A DNA stretch of 64,000 bases from Paenibacillus sp. FSL H7-0331 (lineage in GTDB: Bacteria; Bacillota; Bacilli; Paenibacillales; NBRC-103111), in the NCBI RefSeq assembly GCF_001956045.1, contig NZ_MRTH01000006.1, positions 302,530 through 366,529 on the forward strand, in the 5' to 3' direction. Both the position numbers and the translations under genes were made by a program. This document shows, one piece after another, positions 44,209 through 53,626 of the stretch; the stretch's first letter is position 1, and the number at the start of each line of letters is the position of its first letter. The notes below the pieces were generated by a model, which was not told where the DNA came from, searched no databases, and was given only the letters and a program-made list of their open reading frames with translations.

Positions 44209-44963
44209 CAGCTCGTGGAGAATCGGAGGATATTTATGCAGGCTTCCTTGCCGGAGCGAACGATTATGTCACCAAACCTGCGGATGCAGTGGAATTGAAG
44301 TATCGCGCCTGGTCGCTCTCGTCTTTGAAGCAAGCCGTCAATGAACGGCTGCGTATAGAGGCTGCCTATTTGCAGGCGCAAATCCACCCGCATTTTCTCT
44401 TTAATACATTGAACTCGATAATGGCTCTAAGTGAAATAGATACAGAAAAGATGCGAGAACTTGGAGAGGCATTCACATCGTACCTGCGTATCAGTTTTGA
44501 CTTTTTGACCGCAGGCAAGCTGGTACCGCTGGCTCGGGAGCTTCAACTGGTGGAGAACTATGTATATATCGAGCAGCAGCGTTTCGAGGAACGTCTACAG
44601 GTGGCATGGGAAGTGAACGTAGATATGGATGTACTGATTCCTCCGCTTACAATTCAGCCGCTGGTAGAGAATGCGGTTCGACATGGCATTTTAAAGCTGT
44701 CTAAGGGTGGGACGGTACGGATTCGGATTGAGAGGCAAGCAGAGGCTGTCCGTTTTTCTGTCATAGATACGGGGATTGGAATGGATGACGAACAGATTAG
44801 CAAGTTGTTACGTCCAGCCGGTAAAGAATATCGGGGTATTGGGTTGTTTAATACGCATAGCCGATTAACACAATTGTATGGACAAGGTTTGCAAATTCAG
44901 AGCAAGTCTGGTGAGGGAACAACGGTGTCTTTTACTATACCTGATTCCTTTCGGCAGAAATGA
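44190..44963 (+). pseudogene. C-terminal part of the hybrid kinase: end of receiver and LytS-like kinase module
   Basis: In the second frame the sequence reads LPIILLTARGESEDIYAGFL, then AGANDYVTKPADAVELKYRA, the second half of the receiver with the Thr and Lys switch residues. A LytS/YesM-type histidine kinase follows, with HPHFLFNTLNS and an HATPase domain (QPLVENAVRHG, DTGIGMD, GEGTTVSF). About 60 receiver residues, including the phospho-acceptor Asp, are missing between 44189 and 44190, and the frame is shifted there. GTG 44289 could restart translation but has no clear ribosome-binding site. Confidence 0.8.
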
Positions 44964-44998
44964 GGCAAGCGTTTAATTGAATAAGGAAGGGGTACACG

Positions 44999-45745
44999 AT
45001 GAACTACATAGAAATCACGAAACAAAATATTGATCGAGAGCACATTTGCTGTGCACTCGGGGCCAAGCAGTATGAACAGGCCGTACTCGAAAAAAAGCAG
45101 TGGCTTAGCGCACGGATGGATGATGGGTTAACATTCTATCGTCTGAATGAGCGCGCAAAAGTATTTATTGAGTATCTTCCTGCAGAAAAAGCGTGGGTAC
45201 CAATCGTGGCTCCTAACTACATGTTTGTCAATTGTCTATGGGTTTCTGGGAGATATAAGAACCAAGGACACGGAAAACAATTGTTGGAAAAATGTAAGAA
45301 AGACGCAATGGCGCTTGGGATGGATGGCATAGTACATATTGTTGGTAAGAAAAAGCTTCCCTACCTAAGCGACAAGAACTACTTCGAATACATGGGTTTT
45401 GAAGTAGTAGATAGATCTGAGCCTTACTTTGAGCTAATGGCTCTGAAATGGAGCAATTCAGCCCCTACACCAGCATTTAACATCTCATATGTATCTGATG
45501 CAGAGGATATCCATATCTACTACACAGCTCAATGTCCTTTTGCAGTCGGAGTATTGGAGGAACTAAGGGAGGTTGCGAGTAATCGAGGATTCGCATTCCA
45601 CACTCACCGTATCCAATCTAGAGAAGAAGCTCAAAAGGCTCCAACTGCTTGGACAACCTTTAGTTTGTTTTATAATGGGAGATTTGTCACACACGAAATA
45701 TTAAGTCCCAATAAGTTTGAGAAGCTACTGAATGATTTGAAGTAG
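44999..45745 (+). CDS. yoaP: GNAT acetyltransferase with C-terminal YoaP domain
   Basis: A 248-residue protein. The N-terminal GNAT domain (residues 1 to about 150) carries the acetyl-CoA loop RYKNQGHGKQLLEKC and MGFEVVDRSEPYFELMAL. The C-terminal YoaP-type domain (about 165-245) has a thioredoxin-like fold pattern with HIYYTAQCPFAVGVL, where a single Cys replaces CxxC, and AWTTFSLFYNGRFVTHEIL. Bacillus subtilis YoaP has the same length and order. The acetyl acceptor is unknown. ATG 44999 follows AAGGAAGGGG. Confidence 0.82.
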   Translation: MNYIEITKQNIDREHICCALGAKQYEQAVLEKKQWLSARMDDGLTFYRLNERAKVFIEYLPAEKAWVPIVAPNYMFVNCLWVSGRYKNQGHGKQLLEKCKKDAMALGMDGIVHIVGKKKLPYLSDKNYFEYMGFEVVDRSEPYFELMALKWSNSAPTPAFNISYVSDAEDIHIYYTAQCPFAVGVLEELREVASNRGFAFHTHRIQSREEAQKAPTAWTTFSLFYNGRFVTHEILSPNKFEKLLNDLK

Positions 45746-45751
45746 AGCTTC

Positions 45752-45934
45752 CTAAACCGAGCATTGTTTTGATAGTAGTAGTGCAAAGCCTTCTTTAAAC
45801 AAAGATATAGCCACAAGAGAACGTTCTTGGCCACCTCCCGTTAAAACTATAATGGCATCAGACTCTATTGGTTTATCATTAACAATTAGAAATTGTCCTG
45901 AAAAATATTTATATACAACTTTAGAGGAATTCTG
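45752..45934 (-). pseudogene. Fragment of a YdcF/DUF218-like gene
   Basis: The minus strand reads YFSGQFLIVNDKPIESDAII, then VLTGGGQERSLVAISLFKEG and FALLLSKQ, before a stop. This resembles the N-terminal strand, GGG loop and Arg-containing helix of YdcF/SanA (DUF218) proteins. The frame is closed upstream by TAA with no start codon, and two thirds of the family length are missing. It is a decayed remnant. Confidence 0.5.
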
Positions 45935-45950
45935 TTAAGGAAAGGGTCAT

Positions 45951-45996
45951 AAAGGCGAATTTCTATTCAATTTGAATAAGAATTCGCCTTTTTTAT
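45951..45996 (+). terminator. Rho-independent terminator
   Basis: AAAGGCGAATT pairs with AATTCGCCTTT, with an inner ATTCAA/TTGAAT stem, followed by TTTTT. It is some 200 bases after the YoaP gene. Confidence 0.75.
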
Positions 45997-46521
45997 GCTT
46001 TACTTTATTTTCACTCCTTCAATAGCGTCAATATGCCACATCATACATACGAGTTGCAATTCATTTTGGCAATAGTCCAGTTTATTCGCTAATTCATCTG
46101 TTGTTGCTGTGGACGGAAACTATTTTTCGTAACTGTCTAGACTTCTCCATCAATATCTCTTTTTCAAGCGAGCACATTCATTGAAATAAGGAAATAAACA
46201 TCATATATGGGATCTTATTCCCAAAATGTGTTAATATAAACTGTATAGTGAATCAGGTTCAAAATTTTGAACATGACAATTCGTCGCTAACGGCATCCCA
46301 ATTAAAAATTCTTAAGGACAATTTTTGTAGTAGCTTTTTCTTAATATTGTTTCAAATTGTACTTGGTACCTCAACATGATCTTCAAGTAATCTTGTATAG
46401 CAAGACATTATTTAACTACAGTTACACACATCAAAAACTGTCTGTTTCTATCTAAACGGATATGCTTTATTTTTATGAAAGCGGTTTAATCTACTCCTGC
46501 CGCAAATTAAAGGGGGGAAAA
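45997..46521. other. Mostly empty intergenic region before the carbohydrate cluster
   Basis: On the minus strand 46000-46119 is open and reads as a C-terminal tail (DELANKLDYCQNELQLVCMM then WHIDAIEGVKIK), with no start, possibly another decayed gene. The remainder, about 46120-46521, is AT-rich. It should contain the promoter of the solute-binding protein gene, but no clear -35/-10 pair was found. A cre-like site lies at 46476-46489. Confidence 0.4.
46476..46489 (+). promoter_or_regulatory. cre-like site (CcpA)
   Basis: TGAAAGCGGTTTAA matches the catabolite-responsive element consensus (TGWAANCGNTNWCA) at 13 of 14 positions. It lies 33 bases before the solute-binding protein start, a position where CcpA would block transcription when preferred sugars are present. 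Confidence 0.4.
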
Positions 46522-48057
46522 ATGAGTGTGAAACGGAATAAAATAGTGTCTGCATTATTGCCTTTAGGGTTATCCATCTCTTTGCTTGCAGCATGTTCCC
46601 AAGAAGGGTCTGCGCCGGCAGCGATTGGAAACACGAATCAGAAAGATAAGAAAGACGAGCCATTAAAAATCAGTATGGCATGGGGGCTGTATAACGAGCT
46701 TCCGGATATGAACAACAGTTTTTGGAAGGAATTTAAGAAAAAAACCAATGTGGATTTGGATATTCAGTGGATACCGAGTGCTAATTATCAGCAGAAATTA
46801 GAGCTCATGTTGGCAACGGGAGATATTCCAGAAGTTGTTTTGGGGGTAGGCTACAACGTACCTACTTTTTACAAAGCAATTGAGAATGGAATGTTTTGGG
46901 ATCTAACACCTTTTTTGGGCGATTTTAGCAAATATCCAAATTTGAAAAAAAACAAAGAGACCGGGGTATTCGATTATAACAGAGTAAATGGAAAAATCTA
47001 CACTCTGCCCCGCATGAGATCACAGGTCCATTCCAGTCTGTTGATGCGTAAGGATTGGTTGGACAATTTGAAAATCCCGATGCCGACGACGCTGGATGAG
47101 TATAAGGCTGCTTTACAAGCGATTGTCAAAGCCAATCCGACTGGACAAAATCCCATTGGATTAACCACTCACGGGGTATTAGGTGGGGCAAGAGACGTAT
47201 TTATGCCTGGCTTTGGTGTCTACGACCCAACATACGATAAAGATGGAGGGCTTATCCGCGGATTACTAACGCCGCAGTATGCCGATATGGTGGAATGGTT
47301 CCGGGGATTGTATGCTGACGGGCTGCTGCCCAAGGAATTCTCCACTATGAAAGAGCCGCAGTCTCTGGATCTGATTGGCTCTGGTAAAGCCGCGTCCTTG
47401 GGATACGTTGTCAGAGCTGACTGGCAGTACACGGAATCGAATAGAAAAATCGATCCGAATGCTCTTGTTAGATCCGCAGTACTAAAGGGTCCTAAAGGCT
47501 ATGCGATTAATTTACGGTCAAATTTTGCACCAGGGATGTTCATTTCTAAAAAGGTTCCAGAGGAAAAGCTAAAGCGTATTCTTGACTTTTATGAGTCTAC
47601 GGCTACGGCTGAATTCCTGAAATTCGGTGAATACGGTGTTGAAGGTATCCATTACACTATGGTGAACGGCTATCCCAAGATGACCGAGCTTGGAAGTAAA
47701 GAAATGGTCATTTCCAGCTATGATCCTTGGGTCTTGACTTATGACCCCGGCTTTAAAATCAGAAACGTAAACGCACCGCCAGAATTCAATAAAGAAACGG
47801 AAAGCCTGGTAAAAGACTGGACGGAAAAGGGGAAGTTGGACCCATTCAGCTACCTCATATCTGATACGTTCAATGATATCTGGCCGAAATATCAGGATGA
47901 ATTTGATACTAAGACGGTTCAGGCTATCATCGGTAAAATCTCAATAAACGATTTCAGGGCTTATCAAGAACAATTAAGAAATTTGCCCGAGATGAAGAAG
48001 GCTTTCCAGGAATTTACTAAATCAGAGAAAGAATTTGCAGCAAATAAAGGAAAATAA
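46522..48057 (+). CDS. Extracellular solute-binding lipoprotein (LplA type), set 1
   Basis: A 511-residue family 1 solute-binding protein of a carbohydrate ABC importer. It has a lipoprotein signal with lipobox LLAAC (Cys near residue 25), then KISMAWGLYNELPDMNNSFW and the periplasmic-binding fold (ATGDIPEVVLGVGYN, MRKDWLDNLKIPMPTTLDEY). ATG 46522 follows a run of seven purines with GGGGGG. It opens a cluster of two enolase-superfamily enzymes, a regulator and two permeases. No ATPase gene is in the cluster; Lpl-type systems commonly share an MsmX-like ATPase encoded elsewhere. Confidence 0.9.
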   Translation: MSVKRNKIVSALLPLGLSISLLAACSQEGSAPAAIGNTNQKDKKDEPLKISMAWGLYNELPDMNNSFWKEFKKKTNVDLDIQWIPSANYQQKLELMLATGDIPEVVLGVGYNVPTFYKAIENGMFWDLTPFLGDFSKYPNLKKNKETGVFDYNRVNGKIYTLPRMRSQVHSSLLMRKDWLDNLKIPMPTTLDEYKAALQAIVKANPTGQNPIGLTTHGVLGGARDVFMPGFGVYDPTYDKDGGLIRGLLTPQYADMVEWFRGLYADGLLPKEFSTMKEPQSLDLIGSGKAASLGYVVRADWQYTESNRKIDPNALVRSAVLKGPKGYAINLRSNFAPGMFISKKVPEEKLKRILDFYESTATAEFLKFGEYGVEGIHYTMVNGYPKMTELGSKEMVISSYDPWVLTYDPGFKIRNVNAPPEFNKETESLVKDWTEKGKLDPFSYLISDTFNDIWPKYQDEFDTKTVQAIIGKISINDFRAYQEQLRNLPEMKKAFQEFTKSEKEFAANKGK

Positions 48058-48173
48058 ACGTGTAATCAGCATAAGGCTAACTGCCAGAAACCAGCTTGAA
48101 AGCGCATACAGTTAGCTTTATGCTTCCAGTGTATAAATGAAACTAGTAGATCATGCCGAGGAGGACGGAAAAT

Positions 48174-49268
48174 ATGAGTGAAATAATAAGTATTGAAACA
48201 TTTACCTCGCAATCGGTCGGTATCGTTCGTGTACGAACCGAAGATGGGTTGGAGGGATATGGTCAAGTAGCATCTTATCATTCAGATCTCTCCGCCAAAG
48301 TGCTGCACCGGCAAATCGCTCCATATGTATTAGGAGCCGATTCAGACGATATTGCAAGCTTGGCTGAACGGATCGTGATCGGCGAACATAAATTCCCAGG
48401 TTCGTATATATGCCGCGCTGTCGGAGGCGTGGACACAGCTCTCTGGGATCTCCGCGGTAAACGGGAAGGCAAGAGCGTGTGTGAGCTTCTGGGTGGAAAG
48501 CCACGCCGATTATCAGTTTACGGTTCCAGCATGAGCCGTAACATTAAACCCGAGGAAGAAGCCGAGCGATTGGTCCGATTACAGGATAAATATGGAATAC
48601 GGGCATTTAAAATTCGGATTGCCGACAATTTCGGCAACGATGTCGATCGCTGGCCAGGTCGTACAGAAGCAATTGTACCTACTGTTCGTAAAGCAATTGG
48701 AGATGATACGATTCTGCTGGTGGACGCAAACAGTGGTTACACACCCAAAAGGGCGATTGAAGTCGGCCGCATGCTGGAGCAGTACAATGTAGGCCACTTT
48801 GAAGAACCATGCCCCTATCCCGAATTGGAATGGACAGCAGAGGTGGCTGCAGCGTTAACGGTTCCGGTATCTGGCGGCGAACAGGATTGCGATTTGGCGC
48901 AATTCAGAAGGATGATCCAGATGAAAGCAGTCGATATCGTACAGCCGGATATCTGTTATTTGGGCGGAATCAGTAGGGCGCTGAGTGTGGCTAGGATGGC
49001 TGAAGAAGCAGGGTTGCCCTGCACACCACATGCGGCCAACCATTCCATGGTGACCTTGTTTACGATGCATTTACTGGGTGCACTCCCTAACGGAGGGCCT
49101 TTTATGGAATACAGCATTGAGGAAACAAAGTGGTTGAATGGTCTGTATACTTCAGATCCTTTTGCAATCAGAGATGGAGAAGTGAGCATTCCTGATGAAC
49201 CTGGATGGGGTGTAACCATTCATCCCGATTGGCTGGATAAAGCCGAGTATACCCTTAGTTCCCTGTAA
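48174..49268 (+). CDS. Enolase-superfamily enzyme, mandelate racemase/muconate lactonizing type (set 1)
   Basis: A 364-residue sugar-acid dehydratase or racemase candidate. An N-terminal capping domain (residues 1 to about 115) precedes a TIM barrel with metal ligands in LVDANSGY (Asp), HFEEPCP (Glu) and SGGEQD (Glu), a Lys in AFKIRIAD, and a probable catalytic His in CTPHAANH. The K-x-R in place of K-x-K points away from mandelate racemase itself. ATG 48174 follows GAGGAGG. Together with the second family member at 53627 it suggests stepwise processing of an acid sugar. Confidence 0.85.
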   Translation: MSEIISIETFTSQSVGIVRVRTEDGLEGYGQVASYHSDLSAKVLHRQIAPYVLGADSDDIASLAERIVIGEHKFPGSYICRAVGGVDTALWDLRGKREGKSVCELLGGKPRRLSVYGSSMSRNIKPEEEAERLVRLQDKYGIRAFKIRIADNFGNDVDRWPGRTEAIVPTVRKAIGDDTILLVDANSGYTPKRAIEVGRMLEQYNVGHFEEPCPYPELEWTAEVAAALTVPVSGGEQDCDLAQFRRMIQMKAVDIVQPDICYLGGISRALSVARMAEEAGLPCTPHAANHSMVTLFTMHLLGALPNGGPFMEYSIEETKWLNGLYTSDPFAIRDGEVSIPDEPGWGVTIHPDWLDKAEYTLSSL

Positions 49269-49329
49269 TGTGCATTTGCCGAAGGTATAGCTGACTTGCT
49301 AGGTTTCAACGTAGTTTGGAGGGTTCCTA

Positions 49330-51666
49330 ATGGCAATATGGTTGCGTAGGAGATGGTCTGGGATCATTTCTGCTTGGTCTGATATGCGAGGTCATTTTTT
49401 CTACCGCCTCATCTGGTTGGGGATGATTTCGGCATGTATTCCGATCATCTTGGCGGGAATGGGTTACTATCAAATTGCGGTCAAGGAAGCTTACCAAAAG
49501 ACCGAAGAGGAAAGCCGTGTTTCGCTGAAATTTGTGTCGGATCGAATCGATTCCTTATTGGCCGCGATCGAGCTGGAATCGTTCCAATTAGCCTTGGACC
49601 CTTCAATTGTAGATTTCCTTTCTGGCTATCGTAATGGAAATGATTATCTCATCAACAAACAGATGCTCGCTGCATTGGACCGAAAAAAAAACACAAATGA
49701 CTTCATCGGGGAAATTCTGCTATATCAAGAAGGCAATAAAATGCTGAATTCGGTATATTACGGGCAAATACCTATTACGAATTATCCCTACATTGAAGAT
49801 ATCGAGTCCGTATTAAGCATGGATTCCCCGGAAGCTCAATGGCTGTATCTGCCGCAATCTGAAAAAAGCGGATACATTACTTTTGTTCGAAGACTGCCGT
49901 TGATGAGCGCTGCTAAAGGTATGGATAGATTGATCATTCACATTCGTGTCGATAAGCTGAAAAGTTACATGAACGACAGTTTTTTTTCATTTACTGATAA
50001 ATCGTTACTTGTGACGGATGCCAAAGGCCTGACTTTATTCCATTCTCAGGGAAAAAGTAGTCTGGATACAGACGAGCACCACGATCAAAATATAAAACGA
50101 GTTGTGGAAGATCAAAAGCCATCGGACATGTTCCTTGCCACAGGCCCGAATGGGAGTGAGACACTCTACTCTTATCAAAAAACTACCTCGGGACGTATTT
50201 ATATTTCCTTGATCCCGAAGGAGGCATTTGCCAAACAATTGGGTTGGATCCGCTGGATGACGATTTGTGCCGTTTTGATCTTAATCCTTGTCGCGGTGTT
50301 ATTAACATTTTTCAACTCTATGCGGGTATATAGTCCGATTCAACAATTATTGAAACAGGGACGAGATTTAAGTCTTGGGACGGAACCAAATCATAATCCA
50401 AATGAAATTACTTACATCAAAGAATGTCTTAACTATTTAAACCGAGAAACGAAATCGTTATCTACTTATTTAAGGAAAATGGAACCGAATTTGCGCGAAC
50501 GTTTTTTTCATAAGCTTTTGGAAAAAAGTTACGCGGATCAAAGCTTGTTGCAGAAGGAGTGCTCTGATTTGGGCATCTCTGTCTCCGGAAACTACATCGT
50601 ATTGGTTGTTGAGTTGGAAAATGTTCATAAAGAAAAGCGGTTCCTGCCAGAGGACAAAGCAATAATTGGGTTTGCCATAACCAACGTGATGGAAGAACTG
50701 CTGGAAGAGTATAAATCCTTGAACGGCTATACCTTTAACCTAAATAAGGGAAACGGTATTGCTGTTGTTAGTTGTACGGACATGTCGCTGCTGGCTAAGG
50801 AGTCCCACAAATATGCAATTGCCGTATGCAATGCATTGAATCGATTCCTGAAGTTCAAAGTTTCTATTGGAATGGGTACCGTTTGCACCCATATTTTTGA
50901 TGTACCGGTGTCTTATCAAGAGGCCTTATTAGCTCTTGAGTACCGTTTGATTGATGATTCCAATCCTGTGCTTTACATTGAGGATTTGGAAAATCCGCAA
51001 AGAAAGATGGTATCACTCTATCCGCATCAACATGTAGAATCGATGGTTTCAGCACTACTGTCTAAGGATGCTATAGCGGCAAAGCAGGCGTTAAAATCAT
51101 TTTCTCAAACTGCCCGTCTTTCCCAATCTCATATGATTACTTATCAATCTTATCATCTTCTTTTGGCTTCCCTTATTCAGTCTGTGGAAAGTCAGGGTGG
51201 CAGTATCTTTACTGTATTGGAGAACAACTTGTTTGATCAATTGATGGAGAGAAAGACATCCACAGAAATATGTGATTGGTTTACGGATGTGTGCTTCCCC
51301 CTGATCCAAAGAATAACCGCTCAAAATGATCTGAATCAACTAGCTAAGGGCAAGTCCGATATTATGCGTGTATGCCAATATATTAGAGAAAACGTCCAGT
51401 GCGACATTTCGTTAACACAATGCTCGGAGATGCTTTCTATGACTCCGCCATATGTCAGCCGGTTATTTAAGAAAATAATGGGAATTTCGTTTGTAGAATA
51501 CGTAACGAACTGCAAGATGGAGGAGGCACAAAGGATGCTTCTGGAATCCGATTGCACTCTTCAAGAAATTGCGGCAAGTATTGGATATACGGAGCGAAAT
51601 CTTAGTCGTGTTTTTCATCGGTACATCCATCTGACACCAGGCCAGTTTCGAATCAAATATCGCTGA
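49330..51666 (+). CDS. Membrane-anchored AraC-family regulator with extracytoplasmic sensor
   Basis: A 778-residue regulator. Membrane segments at about residues 25-45 and 297-322 enclose an extracellular Cache-like sensor; a degenerate GGDEF-like or coiled region and a C-terminal AraC HTH pair (DISLTQCSEMLSMTPPYVSR, CTLQEIAASIGYTERNLSRV) follow. Such proteins commonly sit next to Lpl-type sugar transporters in Paenibacillus and control them directly in response to outside sugars. ATG 49330 follows GGAGG. It lies between the first dehydratase and the permeases of set 1. Confidence 0.88.
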   Translation: MAIWLRRRWSGIISAWSDMRGHFFYRLIWLGMISACIPIILAGMGYYQIAVKEAYQKTEEESRVSLKFVSDRIDSLLAAIELESFQLALDPSIVDFLSGYRNGNDYLINKQMLAALDRKKNTNDFIGEILLYQEGNKMLNSVYYGQIPITNYPYIEDIESVLSMDSPEAQWLYLPQSEKSGYITFVRRLPLMSAAKGMDRLIIHIRVDKLKSYMNDSFFSFTDKSLLVTDAKGLTLFHSQGKSSLDTDEHHDQNIKRVVEDQKPSDMFLATGPNGSETLYSYQKTTSGRIYISLIPKEAFAKQLGWIRWMTICAVLILILVAVLLTFFNSMRVYSPIQQLLKQGRDLSLGTEPNHNPNEITYIKECLNYLNRETKSLSTYLRKMEPNLRERFFHKLLEKSYADQSLLQKECSDLGISVSGNYIVLVVELENVHKEKRFLPEDKAIIGFAITNVMEELLEEYKSLNGYTFNLNKGNGIAVVSCTDMSLLAKESHKYAIAVCNALNRFLKFKVSIGMGTVCTHIFDVPVSYQEALLALEYRLIDDSNPVLYIEDLENPQRKMVSLYPHQHVESMVSALLSKDAIAAKQALKSFSQTARLSQSHMITYQSYHLLLASLIQSVESQGGSIFTVLENNLFDQLMERKTSTEICDWFTDVCFPLIQRITAQNDLNQLAKGKSDIMRVCQYIRENVQCDISLTQCSEMLSMTPPYVSRLFKKIMGISFVEYVTNCKMEEAQRMLLESDCTLQEIAASIGYTERNLSRVFHRYIHLTPGQFRIKYR

Positions 51667-51720
51667 ATGGCAACTTGTATTCTCTATCCCCCAACTACCA
51701 GAAAGGAGTTCTAATATCTC

Positions 51721-52689
51721 ATGAAGCATTCGACTGAAGTTCCTTCCGTTGCATCAGTGTCCGGAATCCTAAGCCGATATTCTTCGAGCAGGCTATGGAG
51801 GCAAATTATTAAAGGGAGATATATTTATTTGTTGGCGATGCCCGGTTTTCTTTTTCTTTTTTTATTCAAATTCGTACCGATGTGGGGACTGCTGCTTGCT
51901 TTTCAAGAATACAACCCGTTTAAAGGCCTGATGGGTAGCCAATGGGTCGGTTTAAAGCATTTTACGGATTTACTGAATGATGCCAATTTTTATCGTATGC
52001 TTCGCAATACTTTACTCATTAATTTGTTCGGTCTCATTTTTTATTTTCCGATTCCTATTTTCCTGGCTTTGATGGTAAATGAAGTCAGGCATGAGTTTTT
52101 TAAAAAGATCAATCAATCGATTGTATATATGCCGCATTTTTTATCTTGGGTTATTATAGCCAGCATGACATTTTTCATCTTGTCGACAGATATCGGAATT
52201 GTCAATAAACTGTTCACTTCGTTTGGGATAGCACCCATTCCGTTCTTAACTCAATCTCAATTTTTTTGGGGTTTGATCACAGGACAAACCATTTGGAAGG
52301 AAGCAGGCTGGGGAACGATTATTTTCCTTGCGGCTATTGCAGGCGTCGATCCACAACGCTATGAAGCAGCGGTGGTTGACGGTGCTACACGCTTTCGCCA
52401 GATTTGGCATATTACACTGCCGGCGATCCGCCCCACCATTGTAGTGCTGCTGATTTTGCGACTGGGTCATATGGCCGATGTCGGTTTTGAACAAATTTTG
52501 TTAATGATGAATCCGCTTGTAAGGGAAGTAGGCGAGGTTTTTGACACCTACGCGTATACACAGGGGATTTTGCGAGGCAAGTTCAGCATCGGTGTTTCTA
52601 TCGGATTATTTAAAGGGCTAGTAGGATTGGTTTTCGTGGTATCAGCTAATTATATTGTCAAGAAATTAGGTTATGAAGGTATTTATTAA
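51721..52689 (+). CDS. Carbohydrate ABC transporter permease (LplB type), set 1
   Basis: A 322-residue permease with six membrane segments. FKFVPMWGLLLAFQEYNPFKG and the EAA loop EAAVVDGATRFRQIWHITLP, which docks the ATPase, are typical of the LplB/UgpA type. It is followed 18 bases later by the second permease. The partner solute-binding protein is at 46522. The N-terminal 30 residues are a polar extension. Confidence 0.92.
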   Translation: MKHSTEVPSVASVSGILSRYSSSRLWRQIIKGRYIYLLAMPGFLFLFLFKFVPMWGLLLAFQEYNPFKGLMGSQWVGLKHFTDLLNDANFYRMLRNTLLINLFGLIFYFPIPIFLALMVNEVRHEFFKKINQSIVYMPHFLSWVIIASMTFFILSTDIGIVNKLFTSFGIAPIPFLTQSQFFWGLITGQTIWKEAGWGTIIFLAAIAGVDPQRYEAAVVDGATRFRQIWHITLPAIRPTIVVLLILRLGHMADVGFEQILLMMNPLVREVGEVFDTYAYTQGILRGKFSIGVSIGLFKGLVGLVFVVSANYIVKKLGYEGIY

Positions 52690-52707
52690 GAAAGGTGGGG
52701 AGAATCC

Positions 52708-53586
52708 ATGAGTTTTGTGCATAAGAAAAATTTAACGTTATTTGATTATGTAAACTACACACTTCTTTTGATCATATCCCTCACCAGTATATTTCCTTTT
52801 ATCTATGTGTTCAGTGTATCCCTGACGGATCCAGCTACCTATATTCCATTCAAATTTTATTTGTTTCCGCAGGACTTTTCACTGGCTTCATACAAGTACA
52901 TTTTGTCAACTAACAGTTTTATGAATTCGCTGAAAAGCACGATGTTCGTCACTGTCGTCGGTACGGCGCTCAACCTGGTTTTTACGTTCACTCTTGCCTA
53001 TGCGTTGACCAAAAAGCATGTGATTGGAAGGAATTTCATGCTCGGATGCGTTATATTCACCTTGTTGTTCAATGCTGGAATTGTCCCTAACTATTTGTTA
53101 GTGAAAGAGTTAGGGCTGCTTAATTCGTATTGGGCGTTGATCTTAAGCAGTTTGACGAATGCATGGACGTTGATTGTGGTGAAAAGCTTTATGGATGCCC
53201 TTCCCGAAGAACTGGAGGATGCGGCAAGAATCGATGGATGCAATGATTTGATGGTGTTTTTACGTATTGTGCTCCCCCTTTCCATGCCGGCGATTGCCAC
53301 GTTTACGCTATTTTTTGCGGTGTCACACTGGAATACATATTTTAATGCATTGATTTATTTGACGGATGCGAAAAAGTGGACGCTACAGGTACTGGTCAAA
53401 ACCCTCGTCATCGATTCAGAATCGTCGGGGATTGCCGCAGCGGGCTCCGCAGAGGATAAAATGATTCCGCAGGAAACGATTCGGATGGCTGCCGTTGTAG
53501 TAGCTATGCTTCCAATTCTTATCGTGTATCCGTTTTTGCAAAAATATTTTGCCAAAGGTGTTATGCTGGGCTCCATCAAGGGATAG
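52708..53586 (+). CDS. Carbohydrate ABC transporter permease (LplC/YtcP type), set 1
   Basis: A 292-residue partner permease with six membrane segments, SVSLTDPATYIPFKFYLFP near the N-terminus, the EAA loop LEDAARIDGCNDLMVFLRIVLP (in which DAARIDG is the core) and the C-terminal YPFLQKYFAKGVMLGSIKG typical of Lpl/Ytc importers. ATG 52708 follows AAAGGTGGGG. It is co-transcribed with the gene at 51721. Confidence 0.92.
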   Translation: MSFVHKKNLTLFDYVNYTLLLIISLTSIFPFIYVFSVSLTDPATYIPFKFYLFPQDFSLASYKYILSTNSFMNSLKSTMFVTVVGTALNLVFTFTLAYALTKKHVIGRNFMLGCVIFTLLFNAGIVPNYLLVKELGLLNSYWALILSSLTNAWTLIVVKSFMDALPEELEDAARIDGCNDLMVFLRIVLPLSMPAIATFTLFFAVSHWNTYFNALIYLTDAKKWTLQVLVKTLVIDSESSGIAAAGSAEDKMIPQETIRMAAVVVAMLPILIVYPFLQKYFAKGVMLGSIKG

Positions 53587-53626
53587 GGAAGAAAATCAGT
53601 AATCCAAAAGCAGGAGGTAGAATGGC

